Shown here: positions 1 to 7,535 of the stretch, one piece after another
Position numbering within the stretch: position 1 is the stretch's first letter
How the letters are laid out: every line of letters starts with the position of its first letter
From: Verrucomicrobia subdivision 3 bacterium UBA693
GTDB taxonomy: Bacteria > Verrucomicrobiota > Verrucomicrobiia > Limisphaerales > UBA8199
Length of the DNA: 64,000 bases
Direction of reading: 5' to 3'
NCBI GenBank assembly: GCA_002298785.1
Contig: DBMR01000069.1
Span: 1 to 64,000, forward strand
Made by a program: the position numbers and the translations under genes
Notes under the pieces: model-generated
Told to the model about the DNA's origin: nothing
Seen by the model: only the letters and a program-made list of their open reading frames with translations
Database searches by the model: none

Positions 1-63
1 TGGCTCGGAGGTGGCTCGGACGCCAGTGGCGGCTGCCCCCGCGGCTCACCCTGATCGTTCGGC
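1..63 (+). other. partial attC-like site 1 (3' half)
   Basis: Right arm of an integron-type recombination site cut by the window edge. It ends in the R'-like box GTTCGGC (57-63), 12 nt before the first start codon. The stretch gctcaccctga next to it recurs in the complete site at 7443-7545, which also ends in GTTCGGC. The left arm would lie outside the window. Confidence 0.55.
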
Positions 64-75
64 AAGACTCTTGGC

Positions 76-438
76 ATGAATCTGTCGATGCCTAAGGACA
101 AAGAACGCATTGTTGCCGTTGCAGGAGTCAACGGGAAAGACTATTGCACCTGTCAGCTCATTAGAAATGCATTAACTGAGGCTCATATCTGGAGCAGTGC
201 CGAGGGCTCATGTGGGGTGGACATTCTTGTCAGGCACACGGACGCTGCTTGCGCCACTGACATCCTCAGAAATGATAAAAGGTTAGTCGGGAGAATTATT
301 TGGTTCCTTCCAAAACCTGTCTTCGTGGCACGATACGATGCCAGCCAGTTGGCGAAAGCCGAACCCGACACTTCACCGAATGGCGGCCCGCGGCGGCGCT
401 CTGCAGTTCGGAAGTCACGGACGGGCCGCCATCGGTGA
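76..438 (+). CDS. hypothetical protein, cassette 1
   Basis: A 120-residue protein starting 12 nt after the R' box of the preceding site, which is typical spacing for an integron cassette gene. I recognise no family. It has no signal peptide or membrane segment and is moderately rich in Cys in its first half. The last 25 or so residues, rich in Arg, Pro and Gly, are encoded by the attC-like repeat that follows, so the natural protein may be the first 95 residues with a site-encoded tail. A second Met at codon 5 is an alternative start. Coding status is inferred from position and uninterrupted frame. Confidence 0.5.
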   Translation: MNLSMPKDKERIVAVAGVNGKDYCTCQLIRNALTEAHIWSSAEGSCGVDILVRHTDAACATDILRNDKRLVGRIIWFLPKPVFVARYDASQLAKAEPDTSPNGGPRRRSAVRKSRTGRHR

Positions 439-453
439 GTTGTGCGTTAGGGC
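358..453 (+). other. attC-like site 2
   Basis: Imperfect inverted repeat. The left box is gccgaac (358-364) and the R' box is gttaggg (446-452). The inner arms pair as cttcaccgaatggcggccc against gggccgccatcggtgag with one unpaired A in the left arm, the extrahelical-base signature of attC sites. The next gene starts 3 nt after the R' box. Confidence 0.8.
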
Positions 454-455
454 AA

Positions 456-812
456 ATGAAAGCACTACTTGCGTTCACGTTGAGCATTTTGCTCGTGGGG
501 TGTATGCATTTACCATCTCGCAATGACTTCGTGCAGGGATGGACTCGAATCACCCCACCAATTGAGCGAGAGACAAAGAACGGAAAGATTATCCATTACA
601 CTTCCTTGAGCGACGGAGGAACGAAGTGCGGCTGCTTCATAGATGCGAAGGGGCGCAGAGTTGATTACTATATCGATTATCGGATCGGCACAAAGACTCC
701 GGGTGACATCTATTTATACCATTATCCTGACGAGTTTTTTTGGAGTTACGTTCACATCAAGGACAAGGCGGAGTTTATCCGAAAGCTCGGGCATGAGGAT
801 TGGTTTCAATGA
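456..812 (+). CDS. small secreted lipoprotein, cassette 2
   Basis: A 118-residue protein. The ATG is 3 nt beyond the R' box of the preceding site; a longer in-frame reading upstream would run through the recombination site and is not credible. The N-terminus is a lipoprotein signal: Lys, a hydrophobic stretch and the lipobox LVGC, with Cys at residue 16. The mature part carries a GTKCGC motif and many Tyr, Asp and aromatic residues near the C-terminus. No family recognised. It is expected to be lipid-anchored in the envelope. The stop is just upstream of the next attC-like site. Confidence 0.7.
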   Translation: MKALLAFTLSILLVGCMHLPSRNDFVQGWTRITPPIERETKNGKIIHYTSLSDGGTKCGCFIDAKGRRVDYYIDYRIGTKTPGDIYLYHYPDEFFWSYVHIKDKAEFIRKLGHEDWFQ

Positions 813-815
813 TTT

Positions 816-943
816 GCCCTAACAAGAGCGCTGCAGCGAACCACCGCCCCGCTGGGCAATTGGACGGTTCAGATAATTTGGCAGCGATTGTTGCAGCCGA
901 CCGGGCGTTTCCGGCGGCGGTCGCTGAGCTTGGTCGTTGGCTT
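816..943 (+). other. attC-like site 3
   Basis: R'' box gccctaac (816-823) and R' box gttggct (936-942). The arms gctgcagcgaaccaccgccc and ggcggcggtcgctgagc pair with a few unpaired bases on the left arm. The loop is longer than in the other sites, total about 128 bp. Confidence 0.75.
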
Positions 944-1399
944 GTGAGGGCGAAAACGTTAGCGGCAGCCTTATTCGGGACGACGGTCCTCTTTGGTCAC
1001 GGATGGGCTGCAGACACAAACGAGCTGGGCGGCTATTCAAAACCGGCCAGTACAAATCTCACGTTTACCACCTCCACGAACAAGTTGCGAGCGCCGGAGA
1101 TGCTAGAGAAGAAGCTGAGCTTCGATTATCAACTTACGGTTACTCCACCACCTCCGCTATCGGCGGAAAAGGCACGTGAAGCCGAATATACCCGGGCGAT
1201 CCTCGGGATTCCGCCGCGACCCAGGCCGAGCTTGTCGTTGTCCCTCGAGCGCAGTACCCGGCCTTTACTTTTCAGCCAGTTTCCATGGGACAGTCTGAAT
1301 ACGACGAACTTAAGCCAACCAGACGGTCCAGCGAATCGGAGCCAGCCGGTTCGGTCTGGAACAAATTCAACATCCTCGGCGGCTGGCTCCACTCGCTGA
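944..1399 (+). CDS. hypothetical secreted protein, cassette 3
   Basis: A 151-residue protein from the GTG at 944, directly after the R' box; the same frame is open further upstream but only through the recombination site. This start gives a clean signal peptide (Arg-Lys, hydrophobic core, cleavage near GWA-AD). The mature protein is Pro/Ser/Thr-rich with a run of four Pro near residue 70 and no family I recognise. Its last 27 or so residues lie in the following attC-like site and closely resemble the tail of the protein ending at 7535. Function unknown; periplasmic or surface location inferred. Confidence 0.6.
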   Translation: MRAKTLAAALFGTTVLFGHGWAADTNELGGYSKPASTNLTFTTSTNKLRAPEMLEKKLSFDYQLTVTPPPPLSAEKAREAEYTRAILGIPPRPRPSLSLSLERSTRPLLFSQFPWDSLNTTNLSQPDGPANRSQPVRSGTNSTSSAAGSTR

Positions 1400-1414
1400 C
1401 CTGATCGTTGTGAC
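1314..1414 (+). other. attC-like site 4
   Basis: R'' box gccaac (1314-1319) and a divergent R' box gttgtga (1407-1413). The arms gtccagcgaatcggagccag and ggctggctccactcgctgac pair well with unpaired bases in the left arm. The next ATG is at 1415. Confidence 0.8.
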
Positions 1415-1825
1415 ATGAGCACGAGCACGATAGTCCGCATTCTTGCAGCGGCGGCGCTCCTAATTCTCGTGGCCAGCGCGTGGTTTGCCGCTCGCGCGAA
1501 ACGAGAGCGCCAGGACCTGATGCTTTCGCTATCAATGTCAGTGGGCGCAGACCTCGTGCATGCAACCAATTCGCACGCCTTGACAGGCGTAAGTGCGGCG
1601 TTGCAGTCGGACATTAAGCTCATCCAGGCCTCACCCACGCGGGCTATTATACAGCCCGGTGACGACGGCCCGCCTCTTGGCGACGGTCGCGCTCAGGCTC
1701 GCTTGGTGCTCACAAATGAGGCGGGGCAAGCCCTAACACTGCGGTTGCGCCCGGAGTCCGATCCCAGCACCGGACTGCGTAAGTTTCGGGTTCTCGGATA
1801 CCGGAAAACCGAACCCGGTGGCTGA
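1415..1825 (+). CDS. hypothetical membrane-anchored protein, cassette 4
   Basis: A 136-residue protein whose ATG abuts the preceding site. It has one hydrophobic segment (about residues 8-27) followed by Arg/Lys, which fits an N-terminal anchor or uncleaved signal. The remainder is a soluble domain of about 105 residues ending in a Gly- and Arg-rich stretch. No family recognised. The C-terminal third overlaps a weak recombination site, as other genes in this array do. Confidence 0.6.
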   Translation: MSTSTIVRILAAAALLILVASAWFAARAKRERQDLMLSLSMSVGADLVHATNSHALTGVSAALQSDIKLIQASPTRAIIQPGDDGPPLGDGRAQARLVLTNEAGQALTLRLRPESDPSTGLRKFRVLGYRKTEPGG

Positions 1826-1840
1826 CCTTCACGTTAGGCG
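1730..1840 (+). other. weak attC-like site 5
   Basis: A left box gccctaac (1730-1737) and a good R' box gttaggc (1833-1839) flank about 95 bp with only partial arm complementarity (cccgga/accggg regions). Position and R' box fit the array; pairing is poorer than in the other sites, so the exact left end is uncertain. Confidence 0.45.
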
Positions 1841-1858
1841 GTGCTACACTGTTGAGCT

Positions 1859-2266
1859 ATGCACATCTATCTACTGGTGGCTGGCGACGGCGACATTCCT
1901 GGTCTACTTGAAGCCTTCGCGGACTATGGCGGAGAGGGTACCAATGAGAAGGCCAAGTTTGATTGGTTCCAGGTCGGGGGCATGTTCAAGGCCGGGATTC
2001 CGCTGAAGCAGCCCAGAAAAATAAAGCGTTTCTTCGGGCTCTTTACCAAGTCCAATTCTCGCGTGATCAACGCCAAGAAATCGGAGGTGGACTTAGAGGA
2101 ATTACTGAGGTTTCCGCCACACGCATTTCTTTTTGCCAGTCGATGGTCGGAGCAGAAGCTGCTACCGAATAACGAGGAATTAGCGGAGTGGCGTGCAGAG
2201 CTTGCCCAGCGGCTTGCAGAAGTACCAGATGACACAAGGCTCACAGTGGTCGATTGCCATTCCTAA
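1859..2266 (+). CDS. conserved-looking hypothetical protein, cassette 5
   Basis: A 135-residue soluble protein starting 19 nt after an R' box. It has an FDWFQVGG motif near residue 40, a Lys/Arg-rich stretch near 55-65 and a C-terminal VVDCH. A W-x-Q-V/I-G-G motif followed by a terminal D-C-H reminds me of uncharacterised phage or mobile-element proteins, but I cannot name the family. No signal peptide or membrane segment. The stop is just upstream of the next site. Confidence 0.65.
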   Translation: MHIYLLVAGDGDIPGLLEAFADYGGEGTNEKAKFDWFQVGGMFKAGIPLKQPRKIKRFFGLFTKSNSRVINAKKSEVDLEELLRFPPHAFLFASRWSEQKLLPNNEELAEWRAELAQRLAEVPDDTRLTVVDCHS

Positions 2267-2274
2267 CGTCGCAG

Positions 2275-2366
2275 TGCCCAACCAGTCGTGGCCGCCGACG
2301 CCGGGGAGCCGCCCCGTTTGTTTTCGGTTGCTCTTGGCCCGGCGCGGCTGCACTTTGCGTTAGCCG
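2275..2366 (+). other. attC-like site 6
   Basis: R'' box gcccaac (2276-2282) and R' box gttagcc (2359-2365). The arms ccgccgacgccggg and cccggcgcggctg pair with one unpaired base. It shares the 15-mer GCTCTTGGCCCGGCG with the site at 4256-4345, so the two are close relatives. Confidence 0.85.
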
Positions 2367-2385
2367 TCGCTCGCACATCGCCACT

Positions 2386-3243
2386 ATGAAACGTTTGCCC
2401 TACAATCTCGTTCTCTTCGTTGCCTTCTGGCTTACAGTGGCCGCCGCCGCCATTGAGTATCCCTGCGTCAGCCCCGAGCCGCAAAGGACCGGCTGGCCGC
2501 TCACGGCAGAGGAGCGCGCTTACATCGTCGAGCATCCGGAGTACGACCGTCGGCCGGGCCGCGAGGCGAACAAGCATCTGCCTCAGCTCTGGCCCGTAGT
2601 GCCCACCGCCGGTTACTTTGGTGGCGATGCGTGGCTCAAACTCCACGAGGCCCACGTGAAGACCGTGCAGGCCCACAAAGGCCCGCTGGACGTGCTGCTG
2701 GTTGGCGACAGCATTACCATCCAATGGGCTAGTGCGTGGACGACGCACTTCCCCAACCTCAAGGCGGTCAACATCGGCATCGGCGGCGATAAGACTCAGA
2801 ACGTCCTTTGGCGTCTCGACCACGGCGGCGTCGAAGGGCTGCAGCCGAGAGCGATTCTGCTCATGATCGGCAACAACAATATGTTCTTTACTGCCGAAAC
2901 CGGTATCGAGGCCGCAGCCAAAGGCGTCCAGATGTGCGTCGCTAACCTGTGCGAGAAGTTTCCCGGCGCCGAGGTCATCGTCGCCAAGATTCTTCCGGCC
3001 CACGCTCCCGGCAACCGCTTTTACGAAGACATCAAGAAGACCAATGCCGCTCTCGATGGCCTCAAGCTCGACGGCAACCCCAAGGTCCACATGCTCGATC
3101 TCTGGGGCGACTTCACCACTGCCGATGGCGCTCTCAAGCCCGGTCTCTTTTCCTCCGACAACATCCATCTCACCCAGGAAGGGGGTTACAGGGTGTATGC
3201 GGCCAAACTAAAGCCGCTTTTGGAGCGCGCCCTCAGCAAATGA
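2386..3243 (+). CDS. GDSL/SGNH-family lipase/esterase, secreted, cassette 6
   Basis: A 285-residue exported hydrolase of the SGNH superfamily, in the style of PAF-acetylhydrolase-like esterases. After a signal peptide (about 1-22) come block I LLVGDSIT with the nucleophilic Ser near residue 107, block II GIGGDKT (oxyanion Gly), block III MIGNNN (oxyanion Asn) and block V DNIHLT with the catalytic Asp/His pair. All four SGNH residues are present, so it should be active as a periplasmic or secreted carbohydrate or lipid esterase; the substrate is unknown. It starts 20 nt after the R' box at 2359-2365, so it is cassette cargo and one of the larger genes in the array. Confidence 0.85.
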   Translation: MKRLPYNLVLFVAFWLTVAAAAIEYPCVSPEPQRTGWPLTAEERAYIVEHPEYDRRPGREANKHLPQLWPVVPTAGYFGGDAWLKLHEAHVKTVQAHKGPLDVLLVGDSITIQWASAWTTHFPNLKAVNIGIGGDKTQNVLWRLDHGGVEGLQPRAILLMIGNNNMFFTAETGIEAAAKGVQMCVANLCEKFPGAEVIVAKILPAHAPGNRFYEDIKKTNAALDGLKLDGNPKVHMLDLWGDFTTADGALKPGLFSSDNIHLTQEGGYRVYAAKLKPLLERALSK

Positions 3244-3250
3244 CCGCAAC

Positions 3251-3341
3251 GGCCAACTCTTGCTTCCGCCAACGCGCCGGTTGCGTGCTGCTTCCATTCG
3301 CGCGCTACGGGCGGCGCGTGGCTGAGCGTCAGCGTTAGGGC
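3251..3341 (+). other. attC-like site 7
   Basis: Left box ggccaac (3251-3257), R' box gttaggg (3334-3340). The arms gccaacgcgcc and ggcgcgtggc pair with an unpaired A. The next gene starts 8 nt downstream. Confidence 0.8.
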
Positions 3342-3348
3342 AATTGAC

Positions 3349-4248
3349 ATGGACAGCCACCCCAAACTCCGGTCGTTTATTGGCGGCGTTCTCATGGTCG
3401 TTGGTTTCCTGGTGTGGATTGTGTCTCAGTCACACGGGTGCGACCTAAAATCGCTCTGGTTGGAGTTGCCGCTGTTGCTGTGTTTTCTCATCGTTATTCC
3501 AGCATGGGCGACCCGAGCGGGTGGTCCCTTTGTTATGAGAACTGTCGGCGCGGTTGTCTTGGTAATCGGGTTGCAGGTTGGGTATCTCTCGTGGTTGCAC
3601 TCCGATTACTTTCCGAGGTGGCTTCTATTTCCTCGACCTCGAATACATCACCGTGCCCCTAACCATTCAGCTGAAGGCAAGGCTGGGAGAAAGCTGCCGT
3701 TGACAATCGGCCATTACTGGCCCAGCCTGCCTGAGCCAACGATGGGCGGAGAACCGATTGTGCGCATGACTGCCACTCTGACATCCTCGCAAATGACGTA
3801 TCTCTACAATGAGTCGCTCGACCTTTTGCGCGGAGATAAAGTTGCGAGAGACCTGAAGCGCGCATTCTCTCTGAATGCAGATGCAGCCAAGGGCGGGCAT
3901 GCCGATGCGGTGCTAGCGATGGGCTGGTTTTACTTGAACGGAGTTGGCACAAGCCGCGACATCGAGAAAGCGAAGAAATGGTATCGTGAGTCTGCTCGGC
4001 GCGGAGAGCCAAAGGCAATGTTCAGCCTTGGGCAGATCGACTATGACGAGCGGGACTTTTACGATGCCTTGCGCTGGTTCACTCGCGCGTCAGAAGCCGG
4101 TCACGTCCGGTCCCTCTTTTGGCTCGGCAAGCTATACTGGCGAGGCCATGGTGTAGAACGCGACCAGAAACAAGCCAAGCGACTGTTCCATCAGGCAGCA
4201 AGCCGCAAGGTCCCAGAGGCGCAGAGATTGCTGAGGTTTTGGACATGA
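3349..4248 (+). CDS. membrane protein with Sel1-like repeats, cassette 7
   Basis: A 299-residue protein. The first 90 residues contain about three hydrophobic segments (10-27, 38-56, 65-85), followed by a linker and, from about residue 180, three Sel1/TPR-like helical repeats marked by GHADAVLAMGWFYLNGVG, an AMFSLG repeat and SLFWLGKLYWRGHGVERD. Sel1 repeats mediate protein-protein contacts. The role here is unknown; the topology suggests a membrane-anchored scaffold with a soluble repeat domain. It starts 8 nt after the preceding R' box. Confidence 0.75.
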   Translation: MDSHPKLRSFIGGVLMVVGFLVWIVSQSHGCDLKSLWLELPLLLCFLIVIPAWATRAGGPFVMRTVGAVVLVIGLQVGYLSWLHSDYFPRWLLFPRPRIHHRAPNHSAEGKAGRKLPLTIGHYWPSLPEPTMGGEPIVRMTATLTSSQMTYLYNESLDLLRGDKVARDLKRAFSLNADAAKGGHADAVLAMGWFYLNGVGTSRDIEKAKKWYRESARRGEPKAMFSLGQIDYDERDFYDALRWFTRASEAGHVRSLFWLGKLYWRGHGVERDQKQAKRLFHQAASRKVPEAQRLLRFWT

Positions 4249-4255
4249 GACCCGC

Positions 4256-4345
4256 GCCCAACGAATCACGTCAGCCAACGCCGGGTGGCCGCCTTGCTGT
4301 TTTCCTGAGGCTCTTGGCCCGGCGTGGCTGCGTTCCTCGTTGGGC
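4256..4345 (+). other. attC-like site 8 (best example)
   Basis: The clearest site in the array. R'' gcccaac (4256-4262) and R' gttgggc (4339-4345) are exact complements. The arms run on as cgaatcacgtcagccaacg on the left against cgtggctgcgttcctcg on the right, leaving unpaired bases on the left arm only. About 90 bp, with a loop rich in T and C. Confidence 0.9.
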
Positions 4346-4357
4346 GGAACCCGGAAC

Positions 4358-4702
4358 ATGAAGCGAGCGCTCAAACGCATATTGGTGGCCGCTGTTATCC
4401 TGGCTGGCTGTTGGTTCTGTTACGCCCTTTGGCGTGGGCACGCTTACGCTAAGGCCTATGCCTCTGTTGCTCGCGGTGACTCCGAAGCGCACGTTTTGGA
4501 GCTGCTCGGGCGCCCTCACCGTATCAGTGGACCGCCAGACAACGTCGCCTGGGGCACTGAGGATTCGATTCAACGAAACGGCGGAGACTGCGTACGAGAG
4601 TTTTGGTATTTTCCTCCCATCAGTATTGATGGTGAAGCCTGGACGATAGGATTCGACTCCCGCAGCAATGCTATCTCGAAATACAATTACCGGTCACCAT
4701 GA
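4358..4702 (+). CDS. small anchored protein, SmpA/OmlA-like, cassette 8
   Basis: A 114-residue protein beginning at the ATG 12 nt after the R' box; a TTG at 4340 inside the box is a poorer start. It has an N-terminal hydrophobic segment (about residues 8-26) preceded by Lys/Arg; a Cys in the context LAGC hints at a lipoprotein. The region GDSEAHVLELLGRPHRI has the G-x-S...V...LG.P pattern of the SmpA/OmlA (BamE) fold. Likely envelope-located; the role is inferred only from the fold pattern. Confidence 0.65.
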   Translation: MKRALKRILVAAVILAGCWFCYALWRGHAYAKAYASVARGDSEAHVLELLGRPHRISGPPDNVAWGTEDSIQRNGGDCVREFWYFPPISIDGEAWTIGFDSRSNAISKYNYRSP

Positions 4703-4730
4703 CAGCATCGCCCACCCTTACCGTTGGCTA
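4645..4730 (+). other. weak attC-like site 9
   Basis: An R'-like box gttggct (4723-4729) precedes the next gene by 6 nt, and gcaatgctatc (about 4665-4678) pairs with gacagcatcgc (4701-4711). No clear R'' box is seen, so this is a degenerate or rearranged site at best. Confidence 0.35.
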
Positions 4731-4735
4731 AAGGC

Positions 4736-5296
4736 ATGAACCGCGACGCTGAAATTCCCCACGGCCCCATGCCGCTGGGCTATTCGCTAGGGGGCTTTCT
4801 ACCCCAAGTCGGAATCCATCGTCGAGGAGGCGTGTTCTGCCAGGAATCCTCTCGCTCGCACCTATGGATGGCAGTCCCCTTCCTGGTCGCCGGGCTGGTC
4901 GTGAGCTTCCTCGCTTTGAGCCCCTACCCGAAATGGGTATTTGCGGGCTTTCTCTTTTTCACGGGTGCATGCGGAGCCGCACCCTATTTTGTCCGCAACC
5001 GTTTTGGTCAGACGATCATCGTCGATCCAGAGAGGCGGACCCTCTGTATCAAGAAGTCAGCGGAAGAGAAGACCGTCGCTTGGTCGGACGTTGTGGCGCT
5101 GCAACTTTGCCGCCAGGACAGGCCCTCGCGCAATTACCAGGTGAACCTGGTATGGAAATCCGCACACGGAGCCTATGAGCGCCATTGCCTCGCAACGCAT
5201 GAGGTTAAGCGATATGTCCTCCAACTCGCTCGCTGCTACGAGGCCTTGCTTTCCCTGAGGCTGACCGATGAAACCAACAACAGCCAAGAGCATTGA
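4736..5296 (+). CDS. hypothetical two-TM membrane protein, cassette 9
   Basis: A 186-residue protein starting 6 nt after an R'-like box. After about 45 polar residues there are two membrane segments (about 46-63 and 68-87) with a short turn, then a soluble domain of 95 residues containing FGQTIIVDPERRTLCI and a W-S-D-V motif. The layout (two helices, then a beta-rich domain with a WxDV core) resembles PH-like membrane-domain proteins, but I cannot assign the family. The stop overlaps the next recombination site. Confidence 0.6.
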   Translation: MNRDAEIPHGPMPLGYSLGGFLPQVGIHRRGGVFCQESSRSHLWMAVPFLVAGLVVSFLALSPYPKWVFAGFLFFTGACGAAPYFVRNRFGQTIIVDPERRTLCIKKSAEEKTVAWSDVVALQLCRQDRPSRNYQVNLVWKSAHGAYERHCLATHEVKRYVLQLARCYEALLSLRLTDETNNSQEH

Positions 5297-5382
5297 GCCA
5301 ACGGGAGGCAGCGGATTCTGTCGGTGCGCATTTTACGAGTCAGCGGCGGCTGCGTCCCGTGCCTCATGCTCGCCGTTCCTCA
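5274..5382 (+). other. attC-like site 10
   Basis: Left box caacaac (5275-5281), R'-like box gttcctc (5375-5381). The left arm agagcattgagccaacggg pairs with the right arm cccgtgcctcatgctcg, and aggcagcgg with cggctgcgt, leaving single unpaired bases on the left side. The R' box is off consensus but the arm pairing is long. Confidence 0.7.
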
Positions 5383-6116
5383 TGCCGACATTCGTGACAA
5401 TTGTGGTCGCCGTTGCGCTCGTGGCCCTGACCGGATGCCAGCCCGAAAAGGCAACGACAGACACAAGGACGAGTATTATAATTGAGCAGAGCACCAATTC
5501 AGAGTTAGAGGCTTTCTTTGCTCACCCTCGGGATGTGAATCAGGAGTTGATGAGTCCGGGCCGGGAGACCAGTTGGATGCATTTCATAACGTTGCACCAG
5601 GAGGGGCCCAAGTTGTTGGTGTCCGATGCATTTTCCATTCCCGATCAAAGCAGCGGGCTCACCCTTGATCTGCCACCAGGTGATTACCACGTGTGGGTTA
5701 AGGGTATCGATTACGGATTTGAGCGGCGGCTGTCTCGAATTCGATATTGTCGTGAGACGGAGCCGCTTAGAATTGGCAACAGGATTGGGGACATGTCGAC
5801 CGATTCGGCATCCACTGGAGTATGTGATTTAAGTCGCCTGCTTCGGTGCTGCGGAGGCAACCGGTCACAGATTAAGCGACTCGTGAACCAACAGGTTTCT
5901 GAATTGGGTTGTTTTGGCGTGGTCCGCCTGGACCATGCGAGCTTTCCGGTATTCGGTTCTGGCTTTGGCGATGGAGTATATCCAGTTTACGAACTTCTTT
6001 CGCACGATCGCAGAGTGGGGATTGAGATCGAGTTTATTGCCGCAGCAGCAGAATATCCAAAGCGGCTTTACCATGCCGCAATGCAAGAACGCATATACCG
6101 ATCCAGGCGCCCCTAA
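5382..6116 (+). CDS. DUF4241-like lipoprotein, cassette 10
   Basis: A 244-residue protein; the ATG touches the R'-like box. It has a lipoprotein signal with lipobox LTGC (Cys at about residue 19). The middle carries an LDLPPGDY motif and the C-terminal part SGFGDGVYPVYEL followed by GIEIEF, the pattern I associate with DUF4241, a family often found in toxin-immunity style loci. Family assignment is from memory of the GDGxYPVY motif. Two adjacent Cys pairs near residues 150-160 are unusual. Predicted envelope lipoprotein; function unknown. Confidence 0.65.
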   Translation: MPTFVTIVVAVALVALTGCQPEKATTDTRTSIIIEQSTNSELEAFFAHPRDVNQELMSPGRETSWMHFITLHQEGPKLLVSDAFSIPDQSSGLTLDLPPGDYHVWVKGIDYGFERRLSRIRYCRETEPLRIGNRIGDMSTDSASTGVCDLSRLLRCCGGNRSQIKRLVNQQVSELGCFGVVRLDHASFPVFGSGFGDGVYPVYELLSHDRRVGIEIEFIAAAAEYPKRLYHAAMQERIYRSRRP

Positions 6117-6203
6117 CCGCTGCAGCCAACACGGGATGGCGCTGGCTGTTCCGCTATCGCGGGCGGAGCGTTTTGGTCCTGTGTGGCTGAGCTTGTTCTG
6201 GCT
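6110..6203 (+). other. attC-like site 11
   Basis: R'' box ccctaac (6111-6117), R'-like box gttctgg (6195-6201). The arms cgctgcagccaacacggga and gtcctgtgtggctgagc pair with unpaired bases on the left arm. Confidence 0.8.
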
Positions 6204-6815
6204 ATGAACCCCCAACCATATTTTCGCGCTGTACTATGGGCAGCAGTTGCTGTGGCCCTGGTTGGGTGCAGCAGCACCAAGGTGTCCCGTGTCGGAGATG
6301 CGACTCTGAAGACCACGCACCGCGGCACTACCTTCGACCTACTGAAGGGGGCTGACTATGTCTACGATCTTGAGTTCCCGCAGATCAATCTGAGCGAGCG
6401 CGGCGAACATGTGTTCCACGTGCGGGGCCTGTCCAGCCCAGTTTTCCCGGACTCGCTGCTGCTGCTGTATCCTGTTTTTCATCCTCTCTCTGAGTCGGCG
6501 TACCGTCCGCAATGGGGGGACGCGCGGGTGAGTATTGAATTCAGGGACTCGAAGGGGGCGAGGCTGTTCTCGCGCACCGTTGACTTCGCGACTGCGGAAT
6601 TCACGGAGGACCACGCACGGTACACCAGGCCAAACTTATCTTACTACCTTGGATCGGCCGTAGCAGAGCGGTTGCGCGGGCTCACAAACTACGACGCCGT
6701 GGTGACAATTGTGACTCCAACAAAGCAGGGAGAACACTTCGCTCACCTGCATGGAGAGTCGTTTGCGTTCGGCAAAATCAGCCAACAAGTCGAGGCACCG
6801 AATGAGCGGCAATAA
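6204..6815 (+). CDS. hypothetical lipoprotein, cassette 11
   Basis: A 203-residue protein from the ATG directly after the preceding site; the frame is open upstream only through the R' box. It has a lipoprotein signal with lipobox LVGC followed by Ser-Ser-Thr, a good +2 context. The mature part is predominantly beta-like (alternating hydrophobic and charged residues; HVFHVRGLSSPVFPD, ARVSIEFRDSKG) and resembles a beta-sandwich domain. No family recognised. Presumably anchored in the outer or inner membrane. Confidence 0.7.
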   Translation: MNPQPYFRAVLWAAVAVALVGCSSTKVSRVGDATLKTTHRGTTFDLLKGADYVYDLEFPQINLSERGEHVFHVRGLSSPVFPDSLLLLYPVFHPLSESAYRPQWGDARVSIEFRDSKGARLFSRTVDFATAEFTEDHARYTRPNLSYYLGSAVAERLRGLTNYDAVVTIVTPTKQGEHFAHLHGESFAFGKISQQVEAPNERQ

Positions 6816-6876
6816 CATCAAAGTGAATTTCGAGCACCAGAGCATGCGGCTCCTCGGTGCTCTTTATCTTTCGGCA
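6779..6876 (+). other. attC-like site 12
   Basis: R'' box agccaac (6780-6786), divergent R' box tttcggc (6869-6875). The arms gcaccgaatgagcggc and gcggctcctcggtgc pair with one unpaired A on the left. Confidence 0.7.
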
Positions 6877-6890
6877 AATCGCCACCTCAT

Positions 6891-7535
6891 ATGAAAACCC
6901 TTTGCATCTGTCTGGTCTTGCTCACCGCCGGAAGCGCCTGGAGCCAAGAGAAGATGAGCCCAAAGCGATTCCGAGAGCTTGCTGCTACGCCGGGAGACAC
7001 GAACGCCCTGCGCCCCGAGCTGGCTTCGCTTCCATTCTGGAGGAACGCCAGGTGCAGCGTCACGATGAAGTATCAGGATGGCAAGGTTTTCAAGGAAGAC
7101 TGCAGCCAGACCGCTAAGACGATTGGCGGCAAATACATTGTATTCAGCATGGAGTCCCAATATTACAAGCAGACCATGCACGCCATTGCGGGATACGACG
7201 AGAAGTCCGCAGCGATCCGACAGTGGGCGCTCTTTGGAGACACGCTCACCCAAGCCACGATGATTTTCGATCCGGAGAAGAAGGTCAGCGCTTCGACGTC
7301 GCGGTATGGCGATGGATTCGAGGAGATTTCCGTCGGGAGTTGCTCGGATACGGAAATGTCGGATCACACCTTGGTGTACAAGGGCGGAGTACTGTTTATG
7401 ACCCGGGATGCCAAGACACGGCCGGTCGTCACAGCGACTGGAGTTCAACCCGGCGGTCCAGCGAACGGGAGGCAGGCGCTTGGCTCAGAGACAAATCGAA
7501 CGTCAGCGGCGGCTGGCTCCGGTCGCTCACCCTGA
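6891..7535 (+). CDS. secreted protein, DUF1579-like pattern, cassette 12
   Basis: A 214-residue protein with a signal peptide (about 1-18, cleavage near AWS-QE). The region from about 60 to 170, with GKYIVFSME, HAIAGYDEKS and QWALFGDTLTQ, has the look of DUF1579-type domains (a G-Y-D in the middle, then a W and a G-D). The last 28 or so residues are encoded inside the following attC-like site and match the tail of the protein at 944-1399 (QPGGPAN versus QPDGPAN, then a Ser/Thr/Ala/Gly-rich end). Role unknown. Confidence 0.65.
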   Translation: MKTLCICLVLLTAGSAWSQEKMSPKRFRELAATPGDTNALRPELASLPFWRNARCSVTMKYQDGKVFKEDCSQTAKTIGGKYIVFSMESQYYKQTMHAIAGYDEKSAAIRQWALFGDTLTQATMIFDPEKKVSASTSRYGDGFEEISVGSCSDTEMSDHTLVYKGGVLFMTRDAKTRPVVTATGVQPGGPANGRQALGSETNRTSAAAGSGRSP

